From Corynebacterium sp. zg-331 (GTDB lineage Bacteria > Actinomycetota > Actinomycetes > Mycobacteriales > Mycobacteriaceae), in NCBI RefSeq assembly GCF_014267345.1, contig NZ_JACMYD010000008.1, positions 1-64,000 of the forward strand: DNA of 64,000 nt. Reading direction: 5' to 3'. A program made the translations under genes and the position numbers. Below, piece after piece: positions 18,242 to 28,984 of this stretch (position 1 is its first letter; each line of letters starts with the position of its first letter). The notes under the pieces were generated by a model. The model did not search any database, was not told the origin of the DNA, and saw only the letters and a program-made list of their open reading frames with translations.

Positions 18242-19060
18242 CTATTCCTCCCCGAAGGACTCGGCCGCGCCGGGGAAGTCCCCGGCCTGCACGTCCTGGA
18301 TGTAGGCGCGGGTGGCGCGGCCCAGCTCCTCGCCCAGGTGGGCGTAGGCGCGCACGAAGCGCGGCGTTGTTCCCCGGGTCAGGCCAAAGGCGTCCGTCCA
18401 CACCAGGATCTGGCCGTCGGTGCCGGCCCCGGCCCCGATGCCGATGGTGGGAATGGACAGCTGCTTGCTGATTTGCCCCGCCGTGGCGGCCGGAACCATC
18501 TCAAAGACCACGGCGCAGGCCCCCGCCTCCTGCACGGCCAGGGCGTCCTCGCGCAGCCGCTGCGCCCCCGCGCCACGCCCCTGCACCACGTGGCCGCCCA
18601 GGGCGTGCTCGGACTGCGGGGTATAACCCAGGTGACCCACCACCGGGATGCCCGCCCGGACGAGCGCCGCGATGGTGGGGGCGATCTCCGTGCCGCCCTC
18701 CAGCTTGACGGCGGCCACCCCGGCTTCCTTCATAAACCTGGTGGCGGTGGCCAGGGCCTGCTCGGGACCCGCCTCATAGCTGCCGAAGGGCAGGTCGGCC
18801 ACCACGAAGGCGCGGGTGGCGGCTCCGGTCACGGCCCGGGCCAGGGAGACGAGCTCGTCCACGGTAATGGGAAGGGTGGAGGGGTGCCCCAGCACCACGT
18901 TGGCTGCGGAATCTCCCACGAGGAGGAGATCGATGCCCGCATCGTCAAAAATCCTGGCCGTCAGGGCATCGTAGCTGGTCAGCGCGGTGATTCTGCGTCC
19001 TTGCTGCTTGGCCTGAAGGAGATGACGGGTGCGTACTCGCCCGTGGGTGATCTGTGCCAT
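18242..19060 (-). CDS. panB: 3-methyl-2-oxobutanoate hydroxymethyltransferase
   Basis: 272 residues. Transfers a hydroxymethyl group from methylene-tetrahydrofolate to ketoisovalerate, the first step of pantothenate synthesis. Motifs: [33 protein letters not shown] (metal-binding Asp), [18 protein letters not shown] and [15 protein letters not shown]. Length normal. It is followed directly by panC and lies 37 bases downstream of rskA on the same strand, so readthrough from the sigK operon is possible. Confidence 0.96.
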   Translation of the reverse strand: MAQITHGRVRTRHLLQAKQQGRRITALTSYDALTARIFDDAGIDLLLVGDSAANVVLGHPSTLPITVDELVSLARAVTGAATRAFVVADLPFGSYEAGPEQALATATRFMKEAGVAAVKLEGGTEIAPTIAALVRAGIPVVGHLGYTPQSEHALGGHVVQGRGAGAQRLREDALAVQEAGACAVVFEMVPAATAGQISKQLSIPTIGIGAGAGTDGQILVWTDAFGLTRGTTPRFVRAYAHLGEELGRATRAYIQDVQAGDFPGAAESFGEE

Positions 19061-19097
19061 GAACAGAGTATAGCGAAGGCGAGGAACGCCCCTGACC

Positions 19098-19799
19098 CTA
19101 GAGCGTGCCCTCCGCCAGGACGGTGCCGCTGGGGCGGGGGCTTCCCGCCATCGGCTCCTGCGTCACGCGCACCGTTTCCGTGTCCCCGGGCAGGGGCATC
19201 CACACGTCGGTGTGCTCCTCCTGTCCGATGACCCCGGCCGACCGGGCGTTGCCGTGGCGGTCGATGGACCACACCTGGGCACCCATGCCCGCCTCCAGGC
19301 GGGGGGCACCATTGACCATCGCGCCTCCCGAATCCATGTCGGCGGAGACCACCACGGCCAGCTCGGAACCGTCCGCGCTCAGCGATACGCTGCGCATATC
19401 CTCGGCGGCCATGATCTCGTGCATCTTATCCGTGGCCGCCGGGCCCTGCACGATGCCCTCGGCCTGCACGGTGGCGGTATCGGAGGAACCGCCCGGGCCG
19501 ACCTCGCTCCACAGCAGGCCTGCCCCCGCCACCGCGAGCACCGTGGCCGCCGCGGCGGCCACGTATCCTCTGCGTCCTCTGCGCCGCTGTTCCAGCGAGA
19601 CCACCTCGGCGCCCGCGCAGCCTTCTTCGCTCGGTTGCTGCGCCCCGGCGGGGTGCGGGGGGTACTCGCCGGAGGCGATGGCCGCCATGATCGACCGCTT
19701 CAACTCCGCCGGCGGGACGATCGGCTCGGCCGCCTGCGCCAGGTCCTCCTCCAGGCGAGGGGGGATGGGAATGCCCTGGGGGCGAGGGCGGGCGCTCAT
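19098..19799 (-). CDS. rskA: Anti-sigma-K factor RskA
   Basis: 233 residues. The N-terminal cytoplasmic part (about 1-78) is short, followed by one membrane segment at about residues 79-98 ([19 protein letters not shown]) and an extracytoplasmic RskA domain with [18 protein letters not shown] and [11 protein letters not shown]. In mycobacteria RskA holds SigK inactive at the membrane. The ATG overlaps the sigK stop by 4 bases, the expected sigma/anti-sigma coupling. Confidence 0.9.
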   Translation of the reverse strand: MSARPRPQGIPIPPRLEEDLAQAAEPIVPPAELKRSIMAAIASGEYPPHPAGAQQPSEEGCAGAEVVSLEQRRRGRRGYVAAAAATVLAVAGAGLLWSEVGPGGSSDTATVQAEGIVQGPAATDKMHEIMAAEDMRSVSLSADGSELAVVVSADMDSGGAMVNGAPRLEAGMGAQVWSIDRHGNARSAGVIGQEEHTDVWMPLPGDTETVRVTQEPMAGSPRPSGTVLAEGTL

Positions 19800-20413
19800 G
19801 GGGTGCCTCCTTCCTGAGGGGCCAGGCGGCGTTGGACAAGAATCTTTTCCAGCTTACGCAGGCCATCGCGCACCCGGGTCTTGGCCGTGCCCAGGGGTAC
19901 GCCGGTGGTGCGCGCCAGCTCCGCCTGGGTGAGGCCGCCAAAGTAGGCCAACAGGATCGCCGTCTTGTGGGGCTCACCCACCAGGTCGAGCGCCTCGCGG
20001 ATCCCGCGCCGCTCCACGTTATTAAGGGCCTGGTTTTCCACCGACTCCACCGTGGCGCTGGCTATGAGGAAGGCCTCTCGGTCGTCGCGGTGGAGGGTGG
20101 AGAGCACGGAGCGCAGCCGGTCGATGGCGCGCATGCGGGCCCGGCGCAGAATCCAGCTCTTGGCGGATCCCCGCGCGGGATCATACTCCGCAGCGTGCTG
20201 CCATAGCTCGATGAAAAGCTCCTGGGTAACCTCTTCGGCCTGGGCGCGGTCGCGCAGGATCTGCGTGATCAGGCCCAGAACCTGGGGAGCGGTGGCGTCG
20301 TAGAGCCGCTCGAAGGCGGCCGCGTCACCGCCCTGGATGAGCGGCATCAAAGCCTCAAGGGGCTCGCATTCATCGACTGCCATGCCATCACATACTAAGG
20401 TATGGGCGCTCAT
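19796..20413 (-). CDS. sigK: ECF sigma factor SigK
   Basis: 205 residues from MSAHTLV, or about 195 from the internal MAVDECEP start. Region 2 (AFERLYDATAPQVLGLITQI, then EEVTQELFIELW) and region 4 with its helix-turn-helix (LTQAELARTTGVPLGTAKTR) are intact. The partner anti-sigma gene overlaps its end. A Met-rich lipoprotein gene ends 33 bases upstream on the same strand, so sigK may be transcribed from the SigK-like promoter at 20769-20796, giving positive autoregulation. dipZ lies divergently, as SigK-regulated genes do in Mycobacterium tuberculosis. Confidence 0.92.
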   Translation of the reverse strand: MSAHTLVCDGMAVDECEPLEALMPLIQGGDAAAFERLYDATAPQVLGLITQILRDRAQAEEVTQELFIELWQHAAEYDPARGSAKSWILRRARMRAIDRLRSVLSTLHRDDREAFLIASATVESVENQALNNVERRGIREALDLVGEPHKTAILLAYFGGLTQAELARTTGVPLGTAKTRVRDGLRKLEKILVQRRLAPQEGGTP

Positions 20414-20446
20414 GACGGTTGCAATCGGGCGTCCCGGCGGCGGATT

Positions 20447-20692
20447 CTAGTTCGACTTCTCCATCTGCTCCGTCATCGCCTCGCCGGAGTGCTCCTCGCC
20501 GTCCATCTTGTCCATGGCCTCGGAGGGCTGCATCGTCTCTTGGCTCATCTTCTCCTCGGTCATCATGGCCCCGGAGGTGGACGCCGGGGCCATCTTCTCG
20601 CTGGAATCCATCGAATCCCCGGAGTCGTTGCAGGCGGCCAGGCCCAGTCCCATCGCGATGGTCACGGCGGCGGTGGCGGCAATGCGCTTCAT
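20447..20692 (-). CDS. Small methionine-rich lipoprotein
   Basis: 81 residues. Signal peptide MKRIAATAAVTIAMGLGLAAC with an LAAC lipobox, giving a lipidated Cys at residue 21. The mature part of about 60 residues contains ten Met, many Glu/Asp/Ser, and recurrent EKM/EAM/DKM units, with no other Cys. The ATG has AAGGAGA upstream at good spacing; the longer upstream ORF extension is ignored for that reason. It sits between a SigK-like promoter and sigK. Met-rich secreted proteins can bind copper or take up oxidant; either role is inference here. Confidence 0.75.
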   Translation of the reverse strand: MKRIAATAAVTIAMGLGLAACNDSGDSMDSSEKMAPASTSGAMMTEEKMSQETMQPSEAMDKMDGEEHSGEAMTEQMEKSN

Positions 20693-20768
20693 GATCTTCT
20701 CCTTGCGGTAGGCGTGATTCGGTCCTTCGACCTCGTCGGGTGCCCGGTGCGGGCCCAACTATGAGTGC

Positions 20769-20796
20769 ATACGGAGCCGACCCCGGCCTTGGATGG
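20769..20796 (-). promoter_or_regulatory. SigK-like promoter for lipoprotein-sigK-rskA
   Basis: On the minus strand, CCATCC (20791-20796), 16 bases, then CCGTAT (20769-20774). The mycobacterial SigK consensus as I recall it is CCATCC-N16/17-CCGAAT. The element is about 75 bases before the lipoprotein start. Confidence 0.55.
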
Positions 20797-20849
20797 GAGG
20801 ATCGCACAATTTTTTACTACCCCCGCCGCGTAGCCCCGCGCCCCGTATC

Positions 20850-20877
20850 CAATCCACCGCGCTCCGGTGCTCCGTAC
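20850..20877 (+). promoter_or_regulatory. SigK-like promoter for dipZ
   Basis: CAATCC (20850-20855), 16 bases, then CCGTAC (20872-20877), about 93 bases before the dipZ ATG. One base of the -35 element and two of the -10 differ from the recalled mycobacterial consensus. Spacer length equals that of the divergent promoter 53 bases away. Confidence 0.5.
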
Positions 20878-20969
20878 CCCAAGGGTGAGGGGCCCCAACG
20901 ACGTCGAGCCCCGCCGGGCGCGTGGCCGACCGACACACGAGGGGCATGACGAGGAGGAAAGAAGAAGCC

Positions 20970-22718
20970 ATGTGGGAATTACTCTTGATCGGCCTCATCG
21001 GGGGCCTGGTGACCGGCCTCTCGCCGTGTATTTTGCCCGTTTTGTCCATCGTGTTTGCGGTATCGGCGGATAAAAACCGCCGCCCCATCCTGGTGGCCAC
21101 CGGGATCGCCATCAGCTTTACCCTGGTCACGCTCCTGGGAACGGTGGTGCTGGAGGCTCTGCGCCTGCCTCCGTCCACGCTGCGCTGGCTGGGCGTGGCG
21201 CTGCTGGTCGTGGTGGGGCTGAGCATGATGTGGCCCGCCCTCAACGACGCGCTGGAGCGCCCCTTCACCAGGATCAGGATCCCCTCCCGCATTCAGGGGG
21301 CCACCCGCAAGGGCGGGTCCGGTTTCGGGGTAGGCCTTGCCCTGGGCGCGGTGTACTCCCCGTGCGCGGGCCCGGTGCTCGCCGCGGTCACGGTGGCGGG
21401 GGCCACGGGGGAGATCGGCTGGGGAAACGTCGCGCTGGCGGTCTCCTTTGCCGCCGGGGCGTGCACCCCGCTTTTCTTCTTCGCGCTAGCGGGCAAGAAA
21501 ATGAGCGCGCGGGCCGCCTTCGTGCGCACGCACCGCACCGCCATCGCCCGGGCGGCGGGTGCGCTGATCATCGCCCTGGCGGTGGCCATCGCGCTGAACC
21601 TCCCCGCCGCGCTCCAGCGCGTGTTGCCGGACTGGACGGCGGGCATTCAGGATTCCTTCAACTCCTCTTCGCACACCCGGGATGTGGTGAACTCCGTGCA
21701 GGGTGCCGCCGCCGAGGGCGGGGCGAGCGCCTTCGACGAATGCCGCGGGGCCGATCCGGGTCAGGCGCAGGACTGCGGCGAGGTGCCCGAGCTGGTGGGG
21801 CTGGGCGAATGGCTCAACACGGAGGAACCGATCGACCCGCGCCGCCCCGCCGAGGGTACCTCGGTCACCCTGGTGGACTTCTGGGCGTACGCCTGCATCA
21901 ACTGCCAGCGGGCCAACGAGCACCTCACCAAGCTCTACGACCGCTACCGCGACGCCGGGCTGACCGTAGTGGGTATCCACGCGCCGGAATACGCCTTCGA
22001 ACACGATGTGGACAACGTGCGCGCCGCCGTGCGCGAGCAGAACATCCACTATCCGGTGGTGCAGGACAACGACTTTGCCACCTGGCGGGCCTTCCACAAC
22101 CGCTACTGGCCCGCCCATTACCTCGTGGACGATCGGGGGCGGGTGCGTCAGATTCACGAGGGCGAGGGCGCGTACACACAGACAGAACAGCTGGTGCGCG
22201 AGCTGCTGACCCGGGCCAACCCCGGGATTGACCTCCCGGAGCCGGTGGAACCCGGCGTGGCGGGCTCGGCCGACGGGGGCGCGCCGGCGGACGCGGCGGA
22301 AGCACCTGGGGCGATCCACCGGAACCCGGAGACCTACCTGGGAACGCAGCGGGCGCGCTACTTCGACCACCCACGCGACCAGTATCGACCCGGCTGCCGG
22401 GACTTTGCTCCCACGGAGCCGAAGGATCGGCGCTACGCCCTGGAGGGGCCCTGGCAGCTGGGGGAGGAGTTCTTGACCCCCGGCGAATGCGGGGCGGGGT
22501 TATCCCGCATCCGCCTGAACTATGCGGCCGCGCACGTGCAGCTGGTGGTCTCGGGGCGCGGGACGATCAGGGTGGAGCACCGCGACGGGCGGGGGGAGGA
22601 GTTTCCGGTGACCGCCGACGGCTCGGTGGATCTGGTTAAGGGAACGCAATCCCGGCGAGAGACGGTGAGCATCACCATTCCCCAGGGGCTGCGGGTATAC
22701 TCCTTTACCTTTGGGTAG
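20970..22718 (+). CDS. dipZ: DipZ: CcdA-type membrane domain fused to thioredoxin and C-terminal domain
   Basis: 582 residues. Residues about 1-210 form the CcdA/DsbD electron-carrying membrane domain, with redox Cys in GLSPCILPVL and SPCAGPVLAAV. Residues about 275-410 are a TlpA-like thioredoxin domain with WAYACINCQRANEHL (Cys-Ile-Asn-Cys). The last about 160 residues form the carbohydrate-binding-like DipZ domain. It passes reducing power across the membrane to extracytoplasmic thiols. The ATG at 20970 fits AGGAGG upstream; an earlier in-frame ATG at 20946 is possible. dipZ and sigK are linked through SigK control in M. tuberculosis, and here they are divergent neighbours. Confidence 0.9.
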   Translation: MWELLLIGLIGGLVTGLSPCILPVLSIVFAVSADKNRRPILVATGIAISFTLVTLLGTVVLEALRLPPSTLRWLGVALLVVVGLSMMWPALNDALERPFTRIRIPSRIQGATRKGGSGFGVGLALGAVYSPCAGPVLAAVTVAGATGEIGWGNVALAVSFAAGACTPLFFFALAGKKMSARAAFVRTHRTAIARAAGALIIALAVAIALNLPAALQRVLPDWTAGIQDSFNSSSHTRDVVNSVQGAAAEGGASAFDECRGADPGQAQDCGEVPELVGLGEWLNTEEPIDPRRPAEGTSVTLVDFWAYACINCQRANEHLTKLYDRYRDAGLTVVGIHAPEYAFEHDVDNVRAAVREQNIHYPVVQDNDFATWRAFHNRYWPAHYLVDDRGRVRQIHEGEGAYTQTEQLVRELLTRANPGIDLPEPVEPGVAGSADGGAPADAAEAPGAIHRNPETYLGTQRARYFDHPRDQYRPGCRDFAPTEPKDRRYALEGPWQLGEEFLTPGECGAGLSRIRLNYAAAHVQLVVSGRGTIRVEHRDGRGEEFPVTADGSVDLVKGTQSRRETVSITIPQGLRVYSFTFG

Positions 22719-22733
22719 GGTCGCCCGAGGGGA

Positions 22734-23889
22734 TTATTCCGGTTGTCGCTTGATGAACTCCGCCATGCCGGGGACGGTGAATGCCACGATTCCGTGTTCG
22801 GGAGAAAAGATCATTCCCTTGCTGACGAGATTTGCCCGCAGCGGGGCCACGGAATTGGGGTCGCGCTTCATATTCTGGGCCACCGTTCTGCTTCCTATTC
22901 CGTCGGTACCTTCCGGGCACATGGCCTGGAGGTATTCCCTTTCCTTGGGGGTGCACCGATCTCAACGGGCTAGAAAGAATCCCTTATCCAGCTCCTTCTG
23001 TCCATTGCGCACGCCTTCTTCCGCTGCGGCTTCGGAGATGGTGTCCGGGGATTCCTTTTCGGCGTCCCAGCTTTCTTTACCGAATTGCTGGATGAAGTAG
23101 GGGTACTGGCCGGAATGGCGTACGGCGAGGTCAAGGGTGCCGGGGCTCCAGGTTACGCGCTTCTCTTTGGCCGGTTGCCGGAATGCCTCGCGAGCTTCGT
23201 CCTCGGTCAGGCGCTCGATGTTCTTGAAGGAAAAGCGCTCGGTGTAGGATTTAGCATCGCATGTCTTCTTTCTGAGGGTGGGCAGTCCGGCCAGTCCCAG
23301 GAGGAATGGCAGCCTCTCCGAGGCGGCCATGTGCGCGCACATGGCAAGGGTGGCTAGCTCCTCTTTTGCTAAGTCCTGGGCCTCGTCGATGAGAATGGCC
23401 AGGCCCTTTTCCTTCTCCTACATGGCGGCGGCCACGTCGCGGATAATATTTTTGGTGTCCATGGCCAAGGAGCCGCTATCGGCGGCACCACCGGTGGTCT
23501 TAGAAAGATCGAGGCCAAAGCTCCAGTTTCCGCTCGAATCGTAGGAGGTCTTGAAGGAAAGCATAGTTTTGAGGGCGCGGAGAAGCTTCTTGGCCGGTGC
23601 GCGGCCGGTGTTGTGCTGATCTCGTACAGGGGCTCGTAGAGCCCATCGCCGATCATCTGGCGGAGGTCTTTCCCGGGTTCCGCTTTCTAACCTGCACACC
23701 ACCCATTTCTTGTCTTGGGCGATTCTGCTCATCTCGGAAAGGAGAACCGTCTTGCCCACCCCGCGCAGGATATGCGGGGCGTCAGTGTAGCCGTTGGCGG
23801 CGCGATCCAGGGAGATGTCCCATGCCTCTAGCTCGGCGGCGTGGCCTACCAGGGCTCCGGGGGGGATAAGGATCCGTGCGCGGATTCAT
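22734..23889 (-). pseudogene. AAA-type ATP-binding protein, inactivated
   Basis: From an ATG at 23889 (MNPRTDPYPP) the frame is lost at a C7 run (7 C where 6 restore GALVGHAAELEAWD). Then come RGVGKTVLLSEM (P-loop), two compensating shifts near 23680 and 23610 around KDLRQMIGDGLYEPLYEI, AILIDEAQDLAKEE (Walker B), and a C-terminal winged-helix-like part ending VPGMAEFIKRQPE. In-frame stops are TAG 23418-23420 and TGA 22962-22964. Restored length about 385 residues, like the Orc/Cdc6-like ATP-binding proteins common in actinobacteria. Function of the family is poorly known. It is convergent with dipZ. Confidence 0.75.
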
Positions 23890-24002
23890 GCGTGCCTCCC
23901 GTGGGGAAAATCGCTCCCGCATAGTCTACCTGTGCCCGGTGATGGGGGAGGGACGGCGGCAGGGTAAAAGTGTCTGGCATCACCTTGCGCTAGAGTCTTA
24001 GC

Positions 24003-26160
<2,158 letters not shown>

Positions 26161-26161
26161 G

Positions 26162-27070
26162 TTAGCCCTCGACGGGAGCCGGGTTGGCCTCCTGCCCGGG
26201 CGAGGTTCCCTCGCCGGGGTTATTCTCCGGCAGGGTGGGCGGATCCGGTTGCCCCTTGTCCAGGGACTGCTCGATGGCCTTTTTGAGGGAGTCGTAGTCG
26301 TTGTCTAGCACCGGAACCCCGTTGATCACGAAGCTCGGGGTGCTGTTGATCCCCAGTGCGGTCCCGTAGGTGAGGGCCTGGATGATGGTACCGGCGTACT
26401 TATTGCTTTCTAGGTCGGTCCGGAACCGATCCAGGTCGGGCACCCCGGCCTGCTCCGCGAAGCCCACGAGGTCGTCCACGCCGTAGGTGGGGTGCTCGTT
26501 GCCCGTGAACTTGCCGTACAGGGCCTCCTTGTACTCCCAGAACTTCCCCTGCGCGGCGGCCGCGCGGCCGCCCTGGGCGGCCAGGATGGAGCTCTCGCCG
26601 AGGAAGGGGAAATCGTTCCATTCGATGCGCACCCGGCCCTTGTTCACGTACTCCTCGATGATCTTGGGCTCCGTCTCCTTGGCGTAGGCGGCGCAGGCGG
26701 GGCAGGCGAAGTCCGAGAAATAGGAAATCACCACCGTGGCATCCTGCGCGCCGAGGGCGAAGGGATCGGCGGGGTTGACGCGGTGAATATCGGCGAGGGA
26801 GTGCAGCGGGCCGCGGGGGCCACCGATGTAGGCGGCCTCGGACTCCGAGGTCGAGTTCGCCATCGTGGAGCCGAGGAAGTATCCGCCCGCGCCCGCCGTC
26901 AGCGCGAGGACGGTCAGGACGCCGAGGGCGGCCTTGGCCCAGCCGGGGGTGCGGCCTGCGGCGGGAGCCTCCTCGGGCTCCGGGGCCTCCGCCTCGGGGG
27001 AGGTCGCCGCCTCTGTTGGCTCGTCGGGGTGCGTCGGTTGTGGATTCTCCGGGGTATGTTCGTCGCTCAT
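26162..27070 (-). CDS. Membrane-anchored DsbA-like thiol oxidoreductase
   Basis: 302 residues. An acidic cytoplasmic N-terminus of about 44 residues, one membrane segment (about 45-68), then an extracytoplasmic thioredoxin/DsbA fold with active site SDFACPACAAYA (Cys123-Pro-Ala-Cys126) and the cis-Pro region INSTPSFVINGVPV. Introduces or isomerises disulfides in exported proteins. I chose the ATG at 27070 (MSDEHTPEN); the longer frame reads into a neighbour. DipZ in the same window could act in the opposite, reducing direction. Confidence 0.87.
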   Translation of the reverse strand: MSDEHTPENPQPTHPDEPTEAATSPEAEAPEPEEAPAAGRTPGWAKAALGVLTVLALTAGAGGYFLGSTMANSTSESEAAYIGGPRGPLHSLADIHRVNPADPFALGAQDATVVISYFSDFACPACAAYAKETEPKIIEEYVNKGRVRIEWNDFPFLGESSILAAQGGRAAAAQGKFWEYKEALYGKFTGNEHPTYGVDDLVGFAEQAGVPDLDRFRTDLESNKYAGTIIQALTYGTALGINSTPSFVINGVPVLDNDYDSLKKAIEQSLDKGQPDPPTLPENNPGEGTSPGQEANPAPVEG

Positions 27071-27089
27071 GGGCACGAGTCTACGTGTC

Positions 27090-27443
27090 CTAACGCGGGA
27101 GGTCGTCGCCTGGCCGGACGGCATTTTGCAGCGCCACCGCGCGCGCGAGGCGCGAATACCGCAGTTCCAGCTCCCGGAAGCGCACGTAGGTGGACATGGT
27201 CACGAACATGAAGGCTGCCACCACCCCGTAGAGCAGCAGGTCGGTTCCGCGATCCACGCCCACCCAGTTGGCGATCACCGTCAGATCGTCCGGGCGCAGC
27301 ACCGCCCAGATGCACACCGCGATGAAGAGCACGAACAAGAGCTTGACGTAGGCCTTGGCGCGGGCCTTGCGGCGGTGGTTGATGAAGTACCACACCAGGC
27401 CGATGGTGGTCAGCAGCAGGATGATCTGGATGGGGGTGGTCAT
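27090..27443 (-). CDS. DUF2304 membrane protein
   Basis: 117 residues with three hydrophobic segments (about 4-21, 33-50, 64-84) and a C-terminal coiled-coil-like tail (VRFRELELRYSRLARAVAL). DUF2304 proteins are regularly encoded beside GT2 glycosyltransferases, and the start here overlaps the stop of such a gene by 4 bases. Probably helps the glycosyltransferase act on a lipid-linked sugar; inferred from context. Confidence 0.82.
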   Translation of the reverse strand: MTTPIQIILLLTTIGLVWYFINHRRKARAKAYVKLLFVLFIAVCIWAVLRPDDLTVIANWVGVDRGTDLLLYGVVAAFMFVTMSTYVRFRELELRYSRLARAVALQNAVRPGDDLPR

Positions 27444-28129
27444 GGCAGCCTCCTCGACAGCAGCTCGTCGGCCAGGATATTCACGCCGTTAAACAGGGAC
27501 TGCCCCTTGCTCATCGAATACTCCGTGTACAGGATGTCCACCGGCTGCTCCGTCACGCGCCAGCCCGCGCTGTCCATCAGGGAAACGAACTCCGAGGCGT
27601 GGGACATGCCGTTCATCCGCAGGTTCAGCTCCTCGGCCACCGTGCGGTTGAAGGCGCGCAGGCCGTTGTGGGCGTCGGTCAGCCCCAGGCGGCGGGTGCG
27701 CGGGGAGAGCAGCACCACCGTCTTGAGCACCACGCGCTTGATCCAGGGAACCTGATCCGTCTCGCTGCGGGGGCGGCCAAAGCGGGTGCCCACCACGATA
27801 TCGACCGGCTCGGTGCGCAACCGCTCCACCATCGCCTGCACGTCCTTGACCTGGTGCTGGCCGTCCGCGTCGAAGGTGACGAAGTAGCGCGCGCCGGGCT
27901 GCCTGCGGGCGTACTCCACCCCGGTCTGGATGGCGGCACCCTGCCCGAGGTTCACGGGGTGATTAACCAGATGCGCCCCGGCCTGGTGAATGGCCTCGGC
28001 GGAGTGATCCGAGGAGCCGTCGTTGACGGCCACGATGTTCGGAAAGGTCTCGCGGGCCTGGCTGATGACGTCGCCGATGACGGCGCCCTCGTTGAAGCAA
28101 GGGACAATCAACCACGTATCTTCATTCAT
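27440..28129 (-). CDS. GT2 glycosyltransferase (polyprenyl-phosphate-sugar synthase type)
   Basis: 229 residues from MNEDTWLIVPCFNE. GT-A fold: NVVAVNDGSSDHS-like donor site, FDADGQHQVKDV (DxD-type metal site) and VVGTRFGRPRSET. Resembles dolichyl-phosphate-mannose/GtrB-type enzymes that charge a lipid carrier, without C-terminal membrane helices; the overlapping DUF2304 protein may provide them. An ATG 12 bases upstream (28141) is an alternative start. Confidence 0.83.
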   Translation of the reverse strand: MNEDTWLIVPCFNEGAVIGDVISQARETFPNIVAVNDGSSDHSAEAIHQAGAHLVNHPVNLGQGAAIQTGVEYARRQPGARYFVTFDADGQHQVKDVQAMVERLRTEPVDIVVGTRFGRPRSETDQVPWIKRVVLKTVVLLSPRTRRLGLTDAHNGLRAFNRTVAEELNLRMNGMSHASEFVSLMDSAGWRVTEQPVDILYTEYSMSKGQSLFNGVNILADELLSRRLP

Positions 28130-28142
28130 GATGCCCCACATA

Positions 28143-28973
28143 CTAATCTGTCTTGGGTTTTCTATGGAATAGCCGCGCGTGGGCGCGCCGCAGGATTCGC
28201 CGGGGCAGGAGACGATAGCCGCTGCGCACCGCGAAGTTCCACGCCGCGCGGGGATACCCGATCAGCCCGTAGGAGACGAGGCGCCGCTGCATCTGGAGCT
28301 CGGCGGCGAGCATATCCCTCCCGGTGCGTCGATCCAGCTGTGCGGCGGAGACCCGGAAGTAGGTGAGAGGCTCGGGGAGATTGTGAAAGCGCGCCCCGGC
28401 GGCCAGCGCCCGGGCGTAGAGGTCGTAGTCCTCCATGAAGTGCACGTGCTGGTACCCGCCCGCCGCCCGGATGGTGCTGGCGCGCATCATCACGGAGGGG
28501 TTGTTGATGGGCGAATTGATCCTGGCGTAGCGGGCGATCTCCGCGTGGCGCTCCGGCAGGCGGCGCACCGCCGTGACCCGCTCGGGGGAGTCCTCGAACT
28601 CCGCCAGGGCCGTGCCCAGCACGTCGATCTCCGGGTGCTGATCCAGGAAGCGACACTGCACCTCAAAGCGGCGCGCGTCGGCGATGTCGTCGGAGTCGAG
28701 CCGCGCGATGAGCTCCGTGTTCATCGCCTTCATCCCCTCGGCGGAGGCCAGGCCGGAACCGACGTTGCGGGGCAGGCGCACCGCCTGGGCGCCGGGATGG
28801 GCGGCCACGAAGGTGTCGATAAGCTGCCGCACGGGCGCGGGCACCGGCCCATCCTCGACGAGCACGACGCGATCGGCCGGGCGGGTTTGACCGGCGAGCG
28901 AGTCGAGGCAGGCGCTGGCGTGGGCGGGATCGGATCCGCGGTAGAAGGTGATGAGAACCCCGAGCGTGGACAT
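28143..28973 (-). CDS. GT2 glycosyltransferase (rhamnosyltransferase-like)
   Basis: 276 residues from MSTLGVLITFYRGSDP. GT-A features: DRVVLVEDGP, LIARLDSDDIADARRFE (DxD) and FMEDYDLYARALAAGA (catalytic acidic residues), followed by a basic C-terminus that may sit at the membrane. Likely adds one sugar in assembly of an envelope glycan. It lies between a flippase and a second glycosyltransferase, with gaps of 11 and 13 bases, so this is one operon. Confidence 0.85.
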   Translation of the reverse strand: MSTLGVLITFYRGSDPAHASACLDSLAGQTRPADRVVLVEDGPVPAPVRQLIDTFVAAHPGAQAVRLPRNVGSGLASAEGMKAMNTELIARLDSDDIADARRFEVQCRFLDQHPEIDVLGTALAEFEDSPERVTAVRRLPERHAEIARYARINSPINNPSVMMRASTIRAAGGYQHVHFMEDYDLYARALAAGARFHNLPEPLTYFRVSAAQLDRRTGRDMLAAELQMQRRLVSYGLIGYPRAAWNFAVRSGYRLLPRRILRRAHARLFHRKPKTD

Positions 28974-28984
28974 ACCTTTCCATG

